DNA of 64,000 nucleotides from an uncultured Oleispira sp. (GTDB lineage: Bacteria > Pseudomonadota > Gammaproteobacteria > Pseudomonadales > Oceanobacteraceae): positions 155,888 to 219,887 of the forward strand of contig CAJXUD010000004.1 in the NCBI GenBank assembly GCA_913061415.1. The letters run 5' to 3'. Positions within the stretch are counted from its first letter, which is position 1. Every line of letters starts with the position of its first letter. This document shows, piece by piece, positions 11,214 through 20,559 of this stretch. The translations under genes were made by a program, and so were the position numbers. The notes below the pieces were generated by a model, which made no database searches, was not told the DNA's origin, and was given only the letters and a program-made list of their open reading frames with translations.

Positions 11214-11594
11214 CTATTCGTCATCCGTATCCGCTTTACGATTTTTACGTTTTTCTTTGAAAGCCGCTTTCTCTTCATCAGATACTTCACCATCGTTATT
11301 GGTATCCATTTTCATGAAGCGCTTCTTTTTACCTTTATGCTGAGCTTTCATTTCATCTTTACTAATAAAGCCATCACCATCGGCATCGACTTTAGTAAAG
11401 TGATTTTCATTATACTGTAGCATTTCTTCTTTCGATAACTTGCCATCTTCATTCGTATCAATCATGGTGAAGTGCTTAGCACCATGCTTTTTGTGGCCGC
11501 CTTTCTTATGTCCCTTTTCATCGCACTCTGCATAAGCCGCTGCCGATAAAACAGATGATGCTAAAAATAGTGCTGCAAGTGTATGCTTTTTCAT
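11214..11594 (-). CDS. Secreted EF-hand calcium-binding protein
   Basis: Signal peptide; EF loops DTNEDGKLSKEE, DADGDGFISKDE, DTNNDGEVSDEE. Confidence 0.9.
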   Translation of the reverse strand: MKKHTLAALFLASSVLSAAAYAECDEKGHKKGGHKKHGAKHFTMIDTNEDGKLSKEEMLQYNENHFTKVDADGDGFISKDEMKAQHKGKKKRFMKMDTNNDGEVSDEEKAAFKEKRKNRKADTDDE

Positions 11595-11892
11595 TATGAA
11601 TACCTGTCTATAAAATTCGTATTTTAAATACTCAATTGAAGTATTTAATACGTTATACGAATGAGAAAAGAAAAGTCTTCGCGAAAAGAAAAAATAATTA
11701 TATTTTTTAAATTAATGATATTACAGGACCAATAAAGGCCGCAGAGAGAGCGAAGATCTCAGGAATAGACATGCCAGAAAGAAGCCCTTCATCTAAACAA
11801 CAGAGTGCTTCTAGAGAAATGTTCAAGAAGATAATTCATACAGGCAGGAGTGTAATAATTTACGATCACCTGCCCATTGGTATCAATGAGTA

Positions 11893-12138
11893 TTAATTGG
11901 TCAGTTTAACTTCAAGCGCTGAAATAAGCGCATGGGCTTTCTCGGCCGTTTCAACGCCTCGGTCCGTTAGATAACCACCGTCAATTTGTGTGATCATTCC
12001 TTTACTGTGTAAACGCTCTGCGGCTTCAACCAGTGAAATTTCCGCATCATGGTGAACTTTAATGCCTTCTTGCATTGAACGCAGGTTAAATTTTACTAAC
12101 AAATTTAATTCATCTACAACGTTGTTATGGTATGGCAT
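11893..12138 (-). CDS. TIGR02647-like small protein
   Basis: DELNLLVKFNLRSMQEGIKVHHDAE...ERLHSKGMITQIDGGYLTDRG; recognised from memory. Confidence 0.65.
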   Translation of the reverse strand: MPYHNNVVDELNLLVKFNLRSMQEGIKVHHDAEISLVEAAERLHSKGMITQIDGGYLTDRGVETAEKAHALISALEVKLTN

Positions 12139-12203
12139 ATTGCTTTCCTATAAGCATTTATTGTTTATCCAGATTACTCCTGCAGTTGCGTGTGTCAAGA
12201 CAC

Positions 12204-12236
12204 AAAAAAGGCCCAATTATCAATTAATTGGGCCTT
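12204..12236 (-). terminator. Terminator for the PI-PLC-like gene
   Basis: AAGGCCCAATTA-TCAAT-TAATTGGGCCTT with an A6 run on + (T6 on -). Confidence 0.85.
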
Positions 12237-12317
12237 CTCGTTAATATGGCTACTTAGGTCAAGATTATCCTAATGCGAGTTTCCAGGCCGTTACTCGAAT
12301 AAACATCCGCATCAAGC

Positions 12318-13547
12318 CTAATTTGCTAGCCACTGCCCTTCGATATTTCTATCAGAAGCATTAAGCCACACATTTTCTATTCCGGCTTTAGCGGCAGAAA
12401 GTGCAGCATTATCTTGGCTATTCGTCGGTGTAGAAAATGAATGCCCAGAGCCTAGCGTCTCGCAAGCAGCGGGAGCCAGCAACCAAGTTACTTTTGAGCG
12501 GCTAATTGCCCAATGTCCATTTTGGTCACGACAAGCGACATGCTTCAGTGCGGCGCACCCTGCGTCGTCCCAGCGGCCATTAGCCTTCTGAACCGCACAG
12601 TCTTGGTTGTTATGGTTATTAGGCTCATTAACATCCCATGACCAAATACCCGCAGCCATACGACCATCATCATAAGTCAGGTAATCCAAATTCACGATAT
12701 TGCCACCGTTCTTAAAGACTTGTTCAATGTCTGCAGGAGTAATTTTATCCACAGAACCATTTGTGAAGAAATCGCCTAGCGTTCCTATGATCGTCTGGTC
12801 TTCCCATATACGATCAACATTGCCTAACCCAGTGAACGCAAGCTGCGACATGGCTGAATGTTCAGAGCAACCACCATCTTTCCATAATACAATCTGCTTA
12901 CCTGCCGCTCTAACCTGGGCTTTTGTAAGCTGATCTGGAATGTTGCCACAGCCATTGCTGGCATAAATTTTACCGCCCAATTTATCATTCAAAACGTTTA
13001 ACAACTCTTGATGACGACCATCAGTATGATCTTCAATATAAAGAATGATCACCTCTTCAGGATTTTCTGTTAAAAACTGACTGACTTCGGCCATACCCTC
13101 TGCAACAAAGCGGTCGGTTAAACTGCAGCCTACGTGCAAGTCACCCATCGTCGCGCCAATGCCAGAATGACACAACAATAAACCAGGCCCCCAGTTAAAA
13201 GGACTACCGTGAGTTTGTGCGGTCCAGTGGGCATCTAATTCAATAAACCGTGCGCCAATGCGTAATTGATCATAAATAGAATGCTTCTGCTGCGGATCGA
13301 TATAACGAAACACATTTTGGTAAACCTTAGAATTATAGGTATTGTGAGAGCCTAAAATATTGTTATCAATGAGTGGGGATTTTTTATCCAAGCTACGCTG
13401 ATGTGCTAAGGCCTTCCCCGCCCAGCTATTTTGAAAGTCTGCAATCGGGTCTGCCGGCGGCTTTGCGCTCATAGCCAAAGAACTCATTGACACTGTTAAC
13501 CCTAAAGCCAAAGCGATAACGCTAGAGAGAGGTTTTATTATTTTCAT
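12318..13547 (-). CDS. Secreted phosphatidylinositol-PLC X-domain-like phosphodiesterase with C-terminal C-type-lectin-like segments
   Basis: Signal peptide; NILGSHNTYNSK, RIGARFIELDAHW; C-terminal EPNNHNNQDCAVQKANGRWDDAGCAALKHVACRD. Confidence 0.75.
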   Translation of the reverse strand: MKIIKPLSSVIALALGLTVSMSSLAMSAKPPADPIADFQNSWAGKALAHQRSLDKKSPLIDNNILGSHNTYNSKVYQNVFRYIDPQQKHSIYDQLRIGARFIELDAHWTAQTHGSPFNWGPGLLLCHSGIGATMGDLHVGCSLTDRFVAEGMAEVSQFLTENPEEVIILYIEDHTDGRHQELLNVLNDKLGGKIYASNGCGNIPDQLTKAQVRAAGKQIVLWKDGGCSEHSAMSQLAFTGLGNVDRIWEDQTIIGTLGDFFTNGSVDKITPADIEQVFKNGGNIVNLDYLTYDDGRMAAGIWSWDVNEPNNHNNQDCAVQKANGRWDDAGCAALKHVACRDQNGHWAISRSKVTWLLAPAACETLGSGHSFSTPTNSQDNAALSAAKAGIENVWLNASDRNIEGQWLAN

Positions 13548-13954
13548 GTTTCACCTAGTGAGTGATTATTGACGTATTTTATTATTTTTGGCTGTTATTA
13601 TTTTTATAGCCATTCAAGTAACGGATCAGTTAGTAGCTGGGTAAAGAAGCCGATAAAGTCAGATCATTAAACCCGCCTATTACCCTATCCACACTGATGA
13701 TCCTCAGTTTTACACTAAATCCTAAAAAGACCAGTGTTTGAAAGAAGATTGGCTTATTTTGTAGCAGCATTGGCCCATTATGATGGATCGTAAGCATTCC
13801 ATTGAATTGATATACAAAGTCCTGATATGAAAGTCCTGATATGAAAGTCCTGGCATACAAAGACCTTTCGCACAGATTAATATTGACAGTGTAAAGATAA
13901 GCTATTAATTTAATCTTAAGATTCACCGAAGACCGCAAAAAATAAGAGAACCCT

Positions 13955-14395
13955 ATGAGCCAATTTAATCCAGAACAATCTAACCCAGAGCAATCCATTC
14001 GAGACCACTCAAACTTAGACAAGTGGCACCAAGTGGTTGCCAATAAAGACATGAAATTGTTGCGGGAGCTTTTAGACGACAACGTCGAATTTCACTCTCC
14101 AACCGTCTGGCAGCCCAAAGTTGGTCGCGACATTACTCAGTACATTCTGAAAATGGTTATCGATATTTTTCAAGACTTTGAATATCAAAGAGAGTGGGTA
14201 GACGATAAGAACTTTGCTCTTGAGTTTAGCGCCCGTGTTGACGATAAAAAAATCAAAGGCATTGATCTAATTCGTTGGAATGATGAAGGTAAGATCGTTC
14301 ATTTTGAGGTCATGCTACGCCCAATGAATGGCTTACAGCTCATGTTCGATAAAATGACTCAACACCTACAAGAGGCGGGTTTTCTAGCGAAATAA
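13955..14395 (+). CDS. SnoaL/NTF2-like fold protein
   Basis: KWHQVVANKDMKLLRELLDDNVEFHSPTVWQPKVGR...WNDEGKIVHFEVMLRP. Confidence 0.75.
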   Translation: MSQFNPEQSNPEQSIRDHSNLDKWHQVVANKDMKLLRELLDDNVEFHSPTVWQPKVGRDITQYILKMVIDIFQDFEYQREWVDDKNFALEFSARVDDKKIKGIDLIRWNDEGKIVHFEVMLRPMNGLQLMFDKMTQHLQEAGFLAK

Positions 14396-14488
14396 ACAAA
14401 ACCCAGTTGAATAGAAACTCATAGCATTCCATACTGCCAGCGTAACGATTGATATGCATATTGATGTGATTAAAAAGACGCGCTGTAG

Positions 14489-14968
14489 ATGACTATGATT
14501 TCTGTTCAAATTGAAGATTTTGATTTTCCGCTAGAATACCAACAACTGCGCGAACGCTGCCCACAAAGTGGCGCTATTGTTATGTTTTCTGGTTTGGTTA
14601 GAGACTTTAGCGAAAATACCCACGTCAGCAGTATGACGCTTGAGCACTACCCTGGCATGACGGAAAATGTGTTAAACCATATTGCTCAGCAAGCCAAGCT
14701 GCGCTGGCCGCTAGACGGAATTCGCATTATTCATCGTGTCGGAGAGCTGTTTGCAAAAGATCAGATTGTTTTAGTCGGCGTAGCAAGCGCACATAGAATT
14801 GCGGCGTATGAAGCATCGCAATATATTATGGATATTTTAAAAACCGAAGCGCCGTTTTGGAAAAAAGAAAGCACCCAGACCGAGCAAGGTGAAGCAGGAG
14901 AGCGCTGGGTTGATGCAAAAACCAGCGACTCAAAGCAAGCCGCTGATTGGACACAGACTGTTAAATAG
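14489..14968 (+). CDS. moaE: Molybdopterin synthase catalytic subunit
   Basis: GAIVMFSGLVRDF...LEHYPGMTE...RVGELFAKDQIVLVGVASAHRIAAYEASQYIMD.LKTEAPFWKKE. Confidence 0.93.
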   Translation: MTMISVQIEDFDFPLEYQQLRERCPQSGAIVMFSGLVRDFSENTHVSSMTLEHYPGMTENVLNHIAQQAKLRWPLDGIRIIHRVGELFAKDQIVLVGVASAHRIAAYEASQYIMDILKTEAPFWKKESTQTEQGEAGERWVDAKTSDSKQAADWTQTVK

Positions 14969-15009
14969 CCTGTGTTTATTTACCCATTTCTTAGTTAACC
15001 ACTCCTTAG

Positions 15010-15864
15010 TTACCCCGCTCTTAATTTCAAAAGCGCAGGAATATTAAATTCACCACCTGCCTCTTTCTCATACTGTACCCAAGCTGGATCTTTACGCTCA
15101 ACCGCGACCATCGTCATTCGGTCGGCCAGTTCATTACCTTCTGTGCCTGCATGAGCCTTCACGTGCGATAACAAAACTTTATCTTTAATCTCGTTATACA
15201 AAGCATAAGCTGGCTTAATAATATCTAGGTTTTTAATCTCGCCGGTTTTCTTTTTCCAACCATTCTTTTCCCAACCCGCCGCCCAATCGCGAAGACACTG
15301 AATCGAGTACATTGAATCGCATAAAACTTGTGCGCTCAGCCCTTGATTAGTAGCATGCTGCGCTAATTTTAATGAGTAAAACAACGCATTTAATTCAGCC
15401 GTATTATTCGTTCCATTCGGGTTAAATACGCCGTACCAAAGTTGAATCAACTTATCGTTCTGATAAACCGCCACACCCGATCCTGCCTTGCCAGGATTTG
15501 GATCGCAGCCACCATCACAATAAATCACCACGTCCGTTTTAATCGGCGGTGCGGATAAATTGTTTCCACAGTTGGTTTTACCGCCCGTACTGGCTGCTTT
15601 AGAGCTATTAGCAGAACCAGCAGAACTGACCGTTCCACCGGAAAACGCAGCTTCTGCTTCTGCTTTCGTCGGAAACGATTTATATTTTGCCCCAGAAAAC
15701 TTCATGATTTGTTTTTGCGCGGTTGGCCAATCGGTATAAATACCTGGCTCACGTCCAGCCCAGATTACATAGAATTTTTTTGCCATCTTCAATCGCCACC
15801 TTATTAGATACCTTATTAGATACATTTGATTGCTTACTAAATCGCTAACTAAGCAACAGACCAA
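15010..15864 (-). CDS. Ribonuclease H with N-terminal viroplasmin-like (RNase H1 hybrid-binding) domain; likely start 15786
   Basis: N-terminus KKFYVIWAGREPGIYTDWPTAQKQIMKFSGAKYKSF; RNase H core VIYCDGGCDPNPGKAGSGVAVY...LSHVKAHAGTEGNELADR. Confidence 0.9.
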   Translation of the reverse strand: MVCCLVSDLVSNQMYLIRYLIRWRLKMAKKFYVIWAGREPGIYTDWPTAQKQIMKFSGAKYKSFPTKAEAEAAFSGGTVSSAGSANSSKAASTGGKTNCGNNLSAPPIKTDVVIYCDGGCDPNPGKAGSGVAVYQNDKLIQLWYGVFNPNGTNNTAELNALFYSLKLAQHATNQGLSAQVLCDSMYSIQCLRDWAAGWEKNGWKKKTGEIKNLDIIKPAYALYNEIKDKVLLSHVKAHAGTEGNELADRMTMVAVERKDPAWVQYEKEAGGEFNIPALLKLRAG

Positions 15865-16014
15865 ATGATAATCAAAGACTCTGAATTGTTTGAATACCTC
15901 AATAATGGCCAGATTTTAGCAGAAAATAACCCTTACTCCTGCCCTATAAATGAAGTAACTTTGCTTCATCTACTGGCAGTTGTTAATCTCACTGCATCAG
16001 CCTCATAATAATAA

Positions 16015-16527
16015 GTGAAAATGACTATGATTAAGCTAACCGTAAATGGCACCGAACACTCCCTCGATGTAGAAGCCGATACACCTTTATTATGGGTAGT
16101 GCGCGACTATTTAGACCTAAAAGGCAGCAAGTTTGGCTGCGGAGCAGGCCTATGCGGCGCCTGTACCATGCATTTGAATGGTAACCCTATTCGCACCTGT
16201 ATTACGCCGATTAGCAGCGTAGCGGGCCAGTCGATTACGACCATTGAAGGTTTAGGTTATAAAGACTCTATGAGCTCTGTACAGCAAGCCTGGGTTGAGC
16301 ATAACGTCCCTCAGTGTGGTTACTGCCAGTCTGGGCAAATTATGTCGGCCACTGCTTTATTGGCAACGAATGCCAAGCCGAGCGATGAAGATATTGATAG
16401 CGCCATGAGCGGGAATATCTGCCGCTGCGGAACCTACCCTCGCATCAAAGCCGCTATTCATTCGGTCGCTAACAGCAACGCAACTTCAAATACTGAATTA
16501 TTTACTAATATCATGGAGGCAAAATAA
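16015..16527 (+). CDS. Aldehyde/isoquinoline oxidoreductase 2Fe-2S small subunit (IorA-like)
   Basis: [20 protein letters not shown]...[16 protein letters not shown]...[12 protein letters not shown]. Confidence 0.93.
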   Translation: MKMTMIKLTVNGTEHSLDVEADTPLLWVVRDYLDLKGSKFGCGAGLCGACTMHLNGNPIRTCITPISSVAGQSITTIEGLGYKDSMSSVQQAWVEHNVPQCGYCQSGQIMSATALLATNAKPSDEDIDSAMSGNICRCGTYPRIKAAIHSVANSNATSNTELFTNIMEAK

Positions 16528-18839
16528 TGACTTCATTAACGGCAAATACTTCAACAGCTGAGACTCAAGTTAAAAACAGCTCACGCAGAACCTTCCTAAA
16601 AGCGACGGCGATGGGAAGCAGCGGTTTAATGATGACAATCGCCCTACCCGGCTGTGCAACCTTGAAAAATGGCGGCATGACTCAAGTAGGTGATACCGAA
16701 CAATGGGATTCTAATGCTTGGTTACGCATCGACAGCGATAACAGCATTCACTTTGTGCTAGACCGCGTAGAAATGGGCCAAGGCACTTATACCGGCATGA
16801 CCACATTATTAGCCGAAGAACTTGAAGTTGATCCTGCTAAGGTTGACGTCAGCTTTGCAGGTGTTGATTCAGTTTATCGCAATACGATTTATGGCCTACA
16901 AATTACCGGCGGCAGCACCAGTGTGGCCAGCAGCTGGCAGATCATTCGTGAAGCCGGTGCCGCAACTCGCATCATGCTCATTAAAGCAGCGGCGAATACC
17001 TGGGGCATTAAAGAGTCTGACTGTGTTGCAGAAAATGGCGCAGTTATTAATAACGCTGCAGGCGATAAAAACAAAGGTAAGCAAATCACCTTTGGTCAGC
17101 TAGCGGCTATTGCGGCGACCTACTCAGTACCGAGTGATATTCCGCTAAAAAATAAAGCCGATTTTAAAGTGATTGGTAAATACAATAAACGCCTAGATGC
17201 GCTGAAAAAATCAACCGGCACAGCAGACTACGGTATCGATACCGATCTGCCCGGTATGAAGTACGCCGTATTTACTCGCGCACCTCGCTGGGATAGCCAA
17301 ATAAGAGATTTTGATGCCAGTAAAATAGAAAACATGCCCGGCATTGAGCACGTTTTTGCTGTTAACAAACCGAGCGCTGTTGGTATTGCCATTGTTGCTA
17401 AGTCTTATTGGCAAGCACGCAAGGCACAGAAGCTACTGACGGTAGAATGGGCGGAAAGTGAATTAACCCAAGTTAATGATGCTAGTATTTTTGCACAGTA
17501 TAAAAAAGATCTTGCTGACGATAGTGGTAAAAATGTTCGCAGTGAAGGTGATATAGAATCTGCATTAGAAAACGCAGCGCAAACGATTACCGCTGAATTT
17601 GAAATGCCGTTTCTTGCACATGCCACATTAGAGCCACAAAACTGTACCGCGTGGGCAAAAGAAGATGGCTTAGAAATTTGGGCACCCACTCAGTCTGCCG
17701 ATATGGCACAAGTGGCGGCGGCAAAAGCTTCTCGTTATTCGTTAAGCAATATTAAAATTAATACCACCTTTATTGGTGGTGGTTTTGGTCGCCGTATTAA
17801 CCAAGACTTTGTGGCTGAAGCGGCGGCCATTGCCGATCACATTCAGCAACCGATTAAATTAATTTGGTCCCGCGAAGAAGATACCCAGCGCGATTGGTAT
17901 CGTCCTTCTAGCTATCACAAGCTGAGTGCGTCGGTTGATAACGACGGCCAAATTACCGGTTGGAATCATCAAATGGCCGGCTCCGGTGTATTTGATTATT
18001 TTGTGGGTGATGCTGCACCGGCACAATATCCGTTTATGCCGAAGTTTATGTTTGGCATGTTAGAAAGTGCCGGTAAGTTAGGGGAAGGCATTATCGCCCC
18101 TGCAGACGGTTCTATTTTTGAAGGTGCCGAAGCCATTCCTTATGACTTTGCTAATATCAATGTGGATTATAAAAAATCCGATAGTGGCATTTTAGTCGGT
18201 AACTGGCGCAGTGTGGGTTATTCACATAATGGTTTTATTGTAGAAACCTTTATTGAAAAACTGGCTCAACTACCACAGGTTAAAGCGAAAAAAGATTCGT
18301 ATCAGTTCCGTTATGATTTATTGAATAAGCATCCTCGTGCACAAGCGGTATTAGAAAAAGCCGCTAAAGAAGCCAACTGGGGTTCTCCACTGCCTGGCTG
18401 CACACAAGGTATTTCGATTCACAAATCGTTTGGTACTTGGGTCGCTGAAATTGCCGATGTTGAAATTGACCGCTCTGCCAATGCAGCAAATCAGATTAAG
18501 GTGAAACGCGTTGTTTGCGTTGTCGATTGTGGACAAGTGGTCAACCCAGATACAGTCGTTGCACAAATGGAAGGTGGTATCATCTTCGCATTAACGGCGG
18601 CATTGTATGGTGAAATTACCATCAAAGACGGCATTCCACAGCAAACTAACTTCCATGATTATCAATTATTACGCATGAACGAAGCACCACAAATTGATGT
18701 GCACATTATTGAAAGTGATGAGAAGCCAACCGGTGTCGGTGAGCCAGGCGTTCCGCCTTTAGCCTCTGCAGTAGCAAACGCAATTACTGCAAAAACAGGT
18801 CAGTTCTTTAATAAACTGCCGTTAAAACTGGATGCTTAA
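16527..18839 (+). CDS. Molybdopterin-binding large subunit (IorB-like), Tat-type N-terminus
   Basis: SRRTFLKATAMGSSGLMMTIALPGC; MGQGTYTGMTTLLAEELEVDP; GVGEPGVPPLASAVANAI. Confidence 0.92.
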   Translation: MTSLTANTSTAETQVKNSSRRTFLKATAMGSSGLMMTIALPGCATLKNGGMTQVGDTEQWDSNAWLRIDSDNSIHFVLDRVEMGQGTYTGMTTLLAEELEVDPAKVDVSFAGVDSVYRNTIYGLQITGGSTSVASSWQIIREAGAATRIMLIKAAANTWGIKESDCVAENGAVINNAAGDKNKGKQITFGQLAAIAATYSVPSDIPLKNKADFKVIGKYNKRLDALKKSTGTADYGIDTDLPGMKYAVFTRAPRWDSQIRDFDASKIENMPGIEHVFAVNKPSAVGIAIVAKSYWQARKAQKLLTVEWAESELTQVNDASIFAQYKKDLADDSGKNVRSEGDIESALENAAQTITAEFEMPFLAHATLEPQNCTAWAKEDGLEIWAPTQSADMAQVAAAKASRYSLSNIKINTTFIGGGFGRRINQDFVAEAAAIADHIQQPIKLIWSREEDTQRDWYRPSSYHKLSASVDNDGQITGWNHQMAGSGVFDYFVGDAAPAQYPFMPKFMFGMLESAGKLGEGIIAPADGSIFEGAEAIPYDFANINVDYKKSDSGILVGNWRSVGYSHNGFIVETFIEKLAQLPQVKAKKDSYQFRYDLLNKHPRAQAVLEKAAKEANWGSPLPGCTQGISIHKSFGTWVAEIADVEIDRSANAANQIKVKRVVCVVDCGQVVNPDTVVAQMEGGIIFALTAALYGEITIKDGIPQQTNFHDYQLLRMNEAPQIDVHIIESDEKPTGVGEPGVPPLASAVANAITAKTGQFFNKLPLKLDA

Positions 18840-18893
18840 TAAACCGCATCTATTTTATGAACGACAGCAGCTTTTTATGAACGGCTTCTTTTT

Positions 18894-19877
18894 ATGAATG
18901 GCAGTAACTGGTTTGTATTACAACAGCTGAATCTCTGGCTTAGCCAGGGCATTCAGCCTTGGTTAGCCACCGTTATCGAAACCTATGGGTCTTCTCCAAG
19001 ACCTGTTGGCTCTATGATGATTTACCACCCTGACAAAGGCATTATCGGTTCACTTTCCGGTGGCTGCATTGAACAGGAGCTGATGAATCAGCTAGCAAAT
19101 GATGACTCTACCGCTCGGATTAATCGTCAAGAATTTCATTACCCTACAATAATTCGTTACGGCGATAGCCCAGAGCAACGATCTCAGCTTGCCCTGCCTT
19201 GCGGCGGACATCTGGATATATTATTAGAAAAAATTACGCCAAAAGATCAATCACACTTTTTAAACATCGAACGCGCTTTAAACGCTCGTCAATGGATTAG
19301 TCGCCATATTAATCTTAATAATGCGAGCATTAAAACGGTTGAAGAATTTAATGAGTTGGACATTCAACGTGCGCCAACTGAGATTATTCATACACTAAAA
19401 CCTCACGATAAATTGCTGTTAATCGGTGCAGGTGAAGTGTCGCGTTGTTTGGCTGAAATTTGTAAAAATTTAGAGTTCGAAATTACTCTATGCGATTTTC
19501 GTGATGATTTTTTACAAGGCTGGCACGTCGAAGGCGTGAACGTTATTAAGACTATGCCTGATGATCTGATTGCGGAATCTTTTCACGACAATCATTGTGC
19601 CATTGTCGCCCTCGCTCACGACCCAAGAGTTGATGATATGGCCATGATGCAAGCGTTAAAAACCGATGCATTTTATGTCGGTGCGATGGGATCGATAGTG
19701 ACCTCTAATAAACGTCGTGAACGTTTACTCGATCTTGAATTAAATATAGAGCATATTGAAAAATTGCATGCGCCTATTGGATTAGATATTCATAGTCGCA
19801 CGCCTTATGAAATTGCAGTTTCCATTGCCGCGCAACTCATTGCAGAGCGTTCAAACAGGCCATTGATTAATGAATAA
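18894..19877 (+). CDS. XdhC/CoxI family molybdenum-enzyme maturation protein
   Basis: ATVIETYGSSPRPVGSMMIYHPDKGIIGSLSGGCIEQEL; Rossmann segment LLLIGAGEVSRCLAEI. Confidence 0.9.
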   Translation: MNGSNWFVLQQLNLWLSQGIQPWLATVIETYGSSPRPVGSMMIYHPDKGIIGSLSGGCIEQELMNQLANDDSTARINRQEFHYPTIIRYGDSPEQRSQLALPCGGHLDILLEKITPKDQSHFLNIERALNARQWISRHINLNNASIKTVEEFNELDIQRAPTEIIHTLKPHDKLLLIGAGEVSRCLAEICKNLEFEITLCDFRDDFLQGWHVEGVNVIKTMPDDLIAESFHDNHCAIVALAHDPRVDDMAMMQALKTDAFYVGAMGSIVTSNKRRERLLDLELNIEHIEKLHAPIGLDIHSRTPYEIAVSIAAQLIAERSNRPLINE

Positions 19878-19889
19878 GCAATATAAATT

Positions 19890-20495
19890 ATGACTCCAAA
19901 CTTCGGAATTCTCGTTTTAGCCGCAGGGCAATCAAGCCGCTTTGGGAGCGATAAATTACTGGCTAAAATGCCGGATGGGCAACCTGTTATTGCCCATAGC
20001 CTAGCCCCCTTGCTCGCCATGGCAAAACGGTATGAATTAAAATTGTGTGTCGTATCTCGTAGTGATAACCACGTATTAAACGACTATTTAACCGCTCATG
20101 AGATACCTTACACGGTCTGTCCTGAAGCACACTTAGGCATGGGTCATAGCATTGCTCATGGGGTTAAAAGCAACCCACTTTGGCAAGGCTGGATGATTGC
20201 ATTGGCTGATATGCCTAGCCTTACGAAGAGCATTGTTGAAGTTTTAATAACGAATATTATTCAGCACCCTGATTTAGTGGTTAGACCAAGCTATGTGAAA
20301 GAAGATCTCAATATTCCTGCACACCCGGTTTACTTCCCGCAAGACTACAAATTAAAACTCTCGCAGCTTACAGGTGACGATGGTGCGAAAAGTATAATCA
20401 AACAGCAAACACTGCTCGATATTACTGAAATTTCTAACTTGATGGATGTAGATACCCCTGAAGCGTTAGAAAAAATTTCATTATTAAAAGATTAA
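19890..20495 (+). CDS. MocA/MobA-like nucleotidyltransferase
   Basis: GILVLAAGQSSRFGSDKLLAKMPDG...GMGHSIAHGV...LADMPSLT. Confidence 0.88.
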   Translation: MTPNFGILVLAAGQSSRFGSDKLLAKMPDGQPVIAHSLAPLLAMAKRYELKLCVVSRSDNHVLNDYLTAHEIPYTVCPEAHLGMGHSIAHGVKSNPLWQGWMIALADMPSLTKSIVEVLITNIIQHPDLVVRPSYVKEDLNIPAHPVYFPQDYKLKLSQLTGDDGAKSIIKQQTLLDITEISNLMDVDTPEALEKISLLKD

Positions 20496-20504
20496 TTTTT
20501 TAAC

Positions 20505-20545
20505 AAAAAAAGAGCGCAGTATCAAAAGATAGTGCGCTCTTTTTT
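20505..20545. terminator. Bidirectional terminator between mocA-like and porin genes
   Basis: AAAAAAGAGCGCA...TGCGCTCTTTTTT with inner TATC-AAAA-GATA. Confidence 0.88.
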
Positions 20546-20559
20546 CAGACGATACGAAC

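Noticed and set aside
13630-14082. 150-aa minus ORF
   Set aside because: Overlaps the SnoaL-like gene and contains the translated 14-bp repeats; low-complexity and not protein-like.
16822-18566. Several ORFs overlapping the IorB-like gene
   Set aside because: Alternate-frame ORFs inside a strongly supported molybdenum hydroxylase gene.
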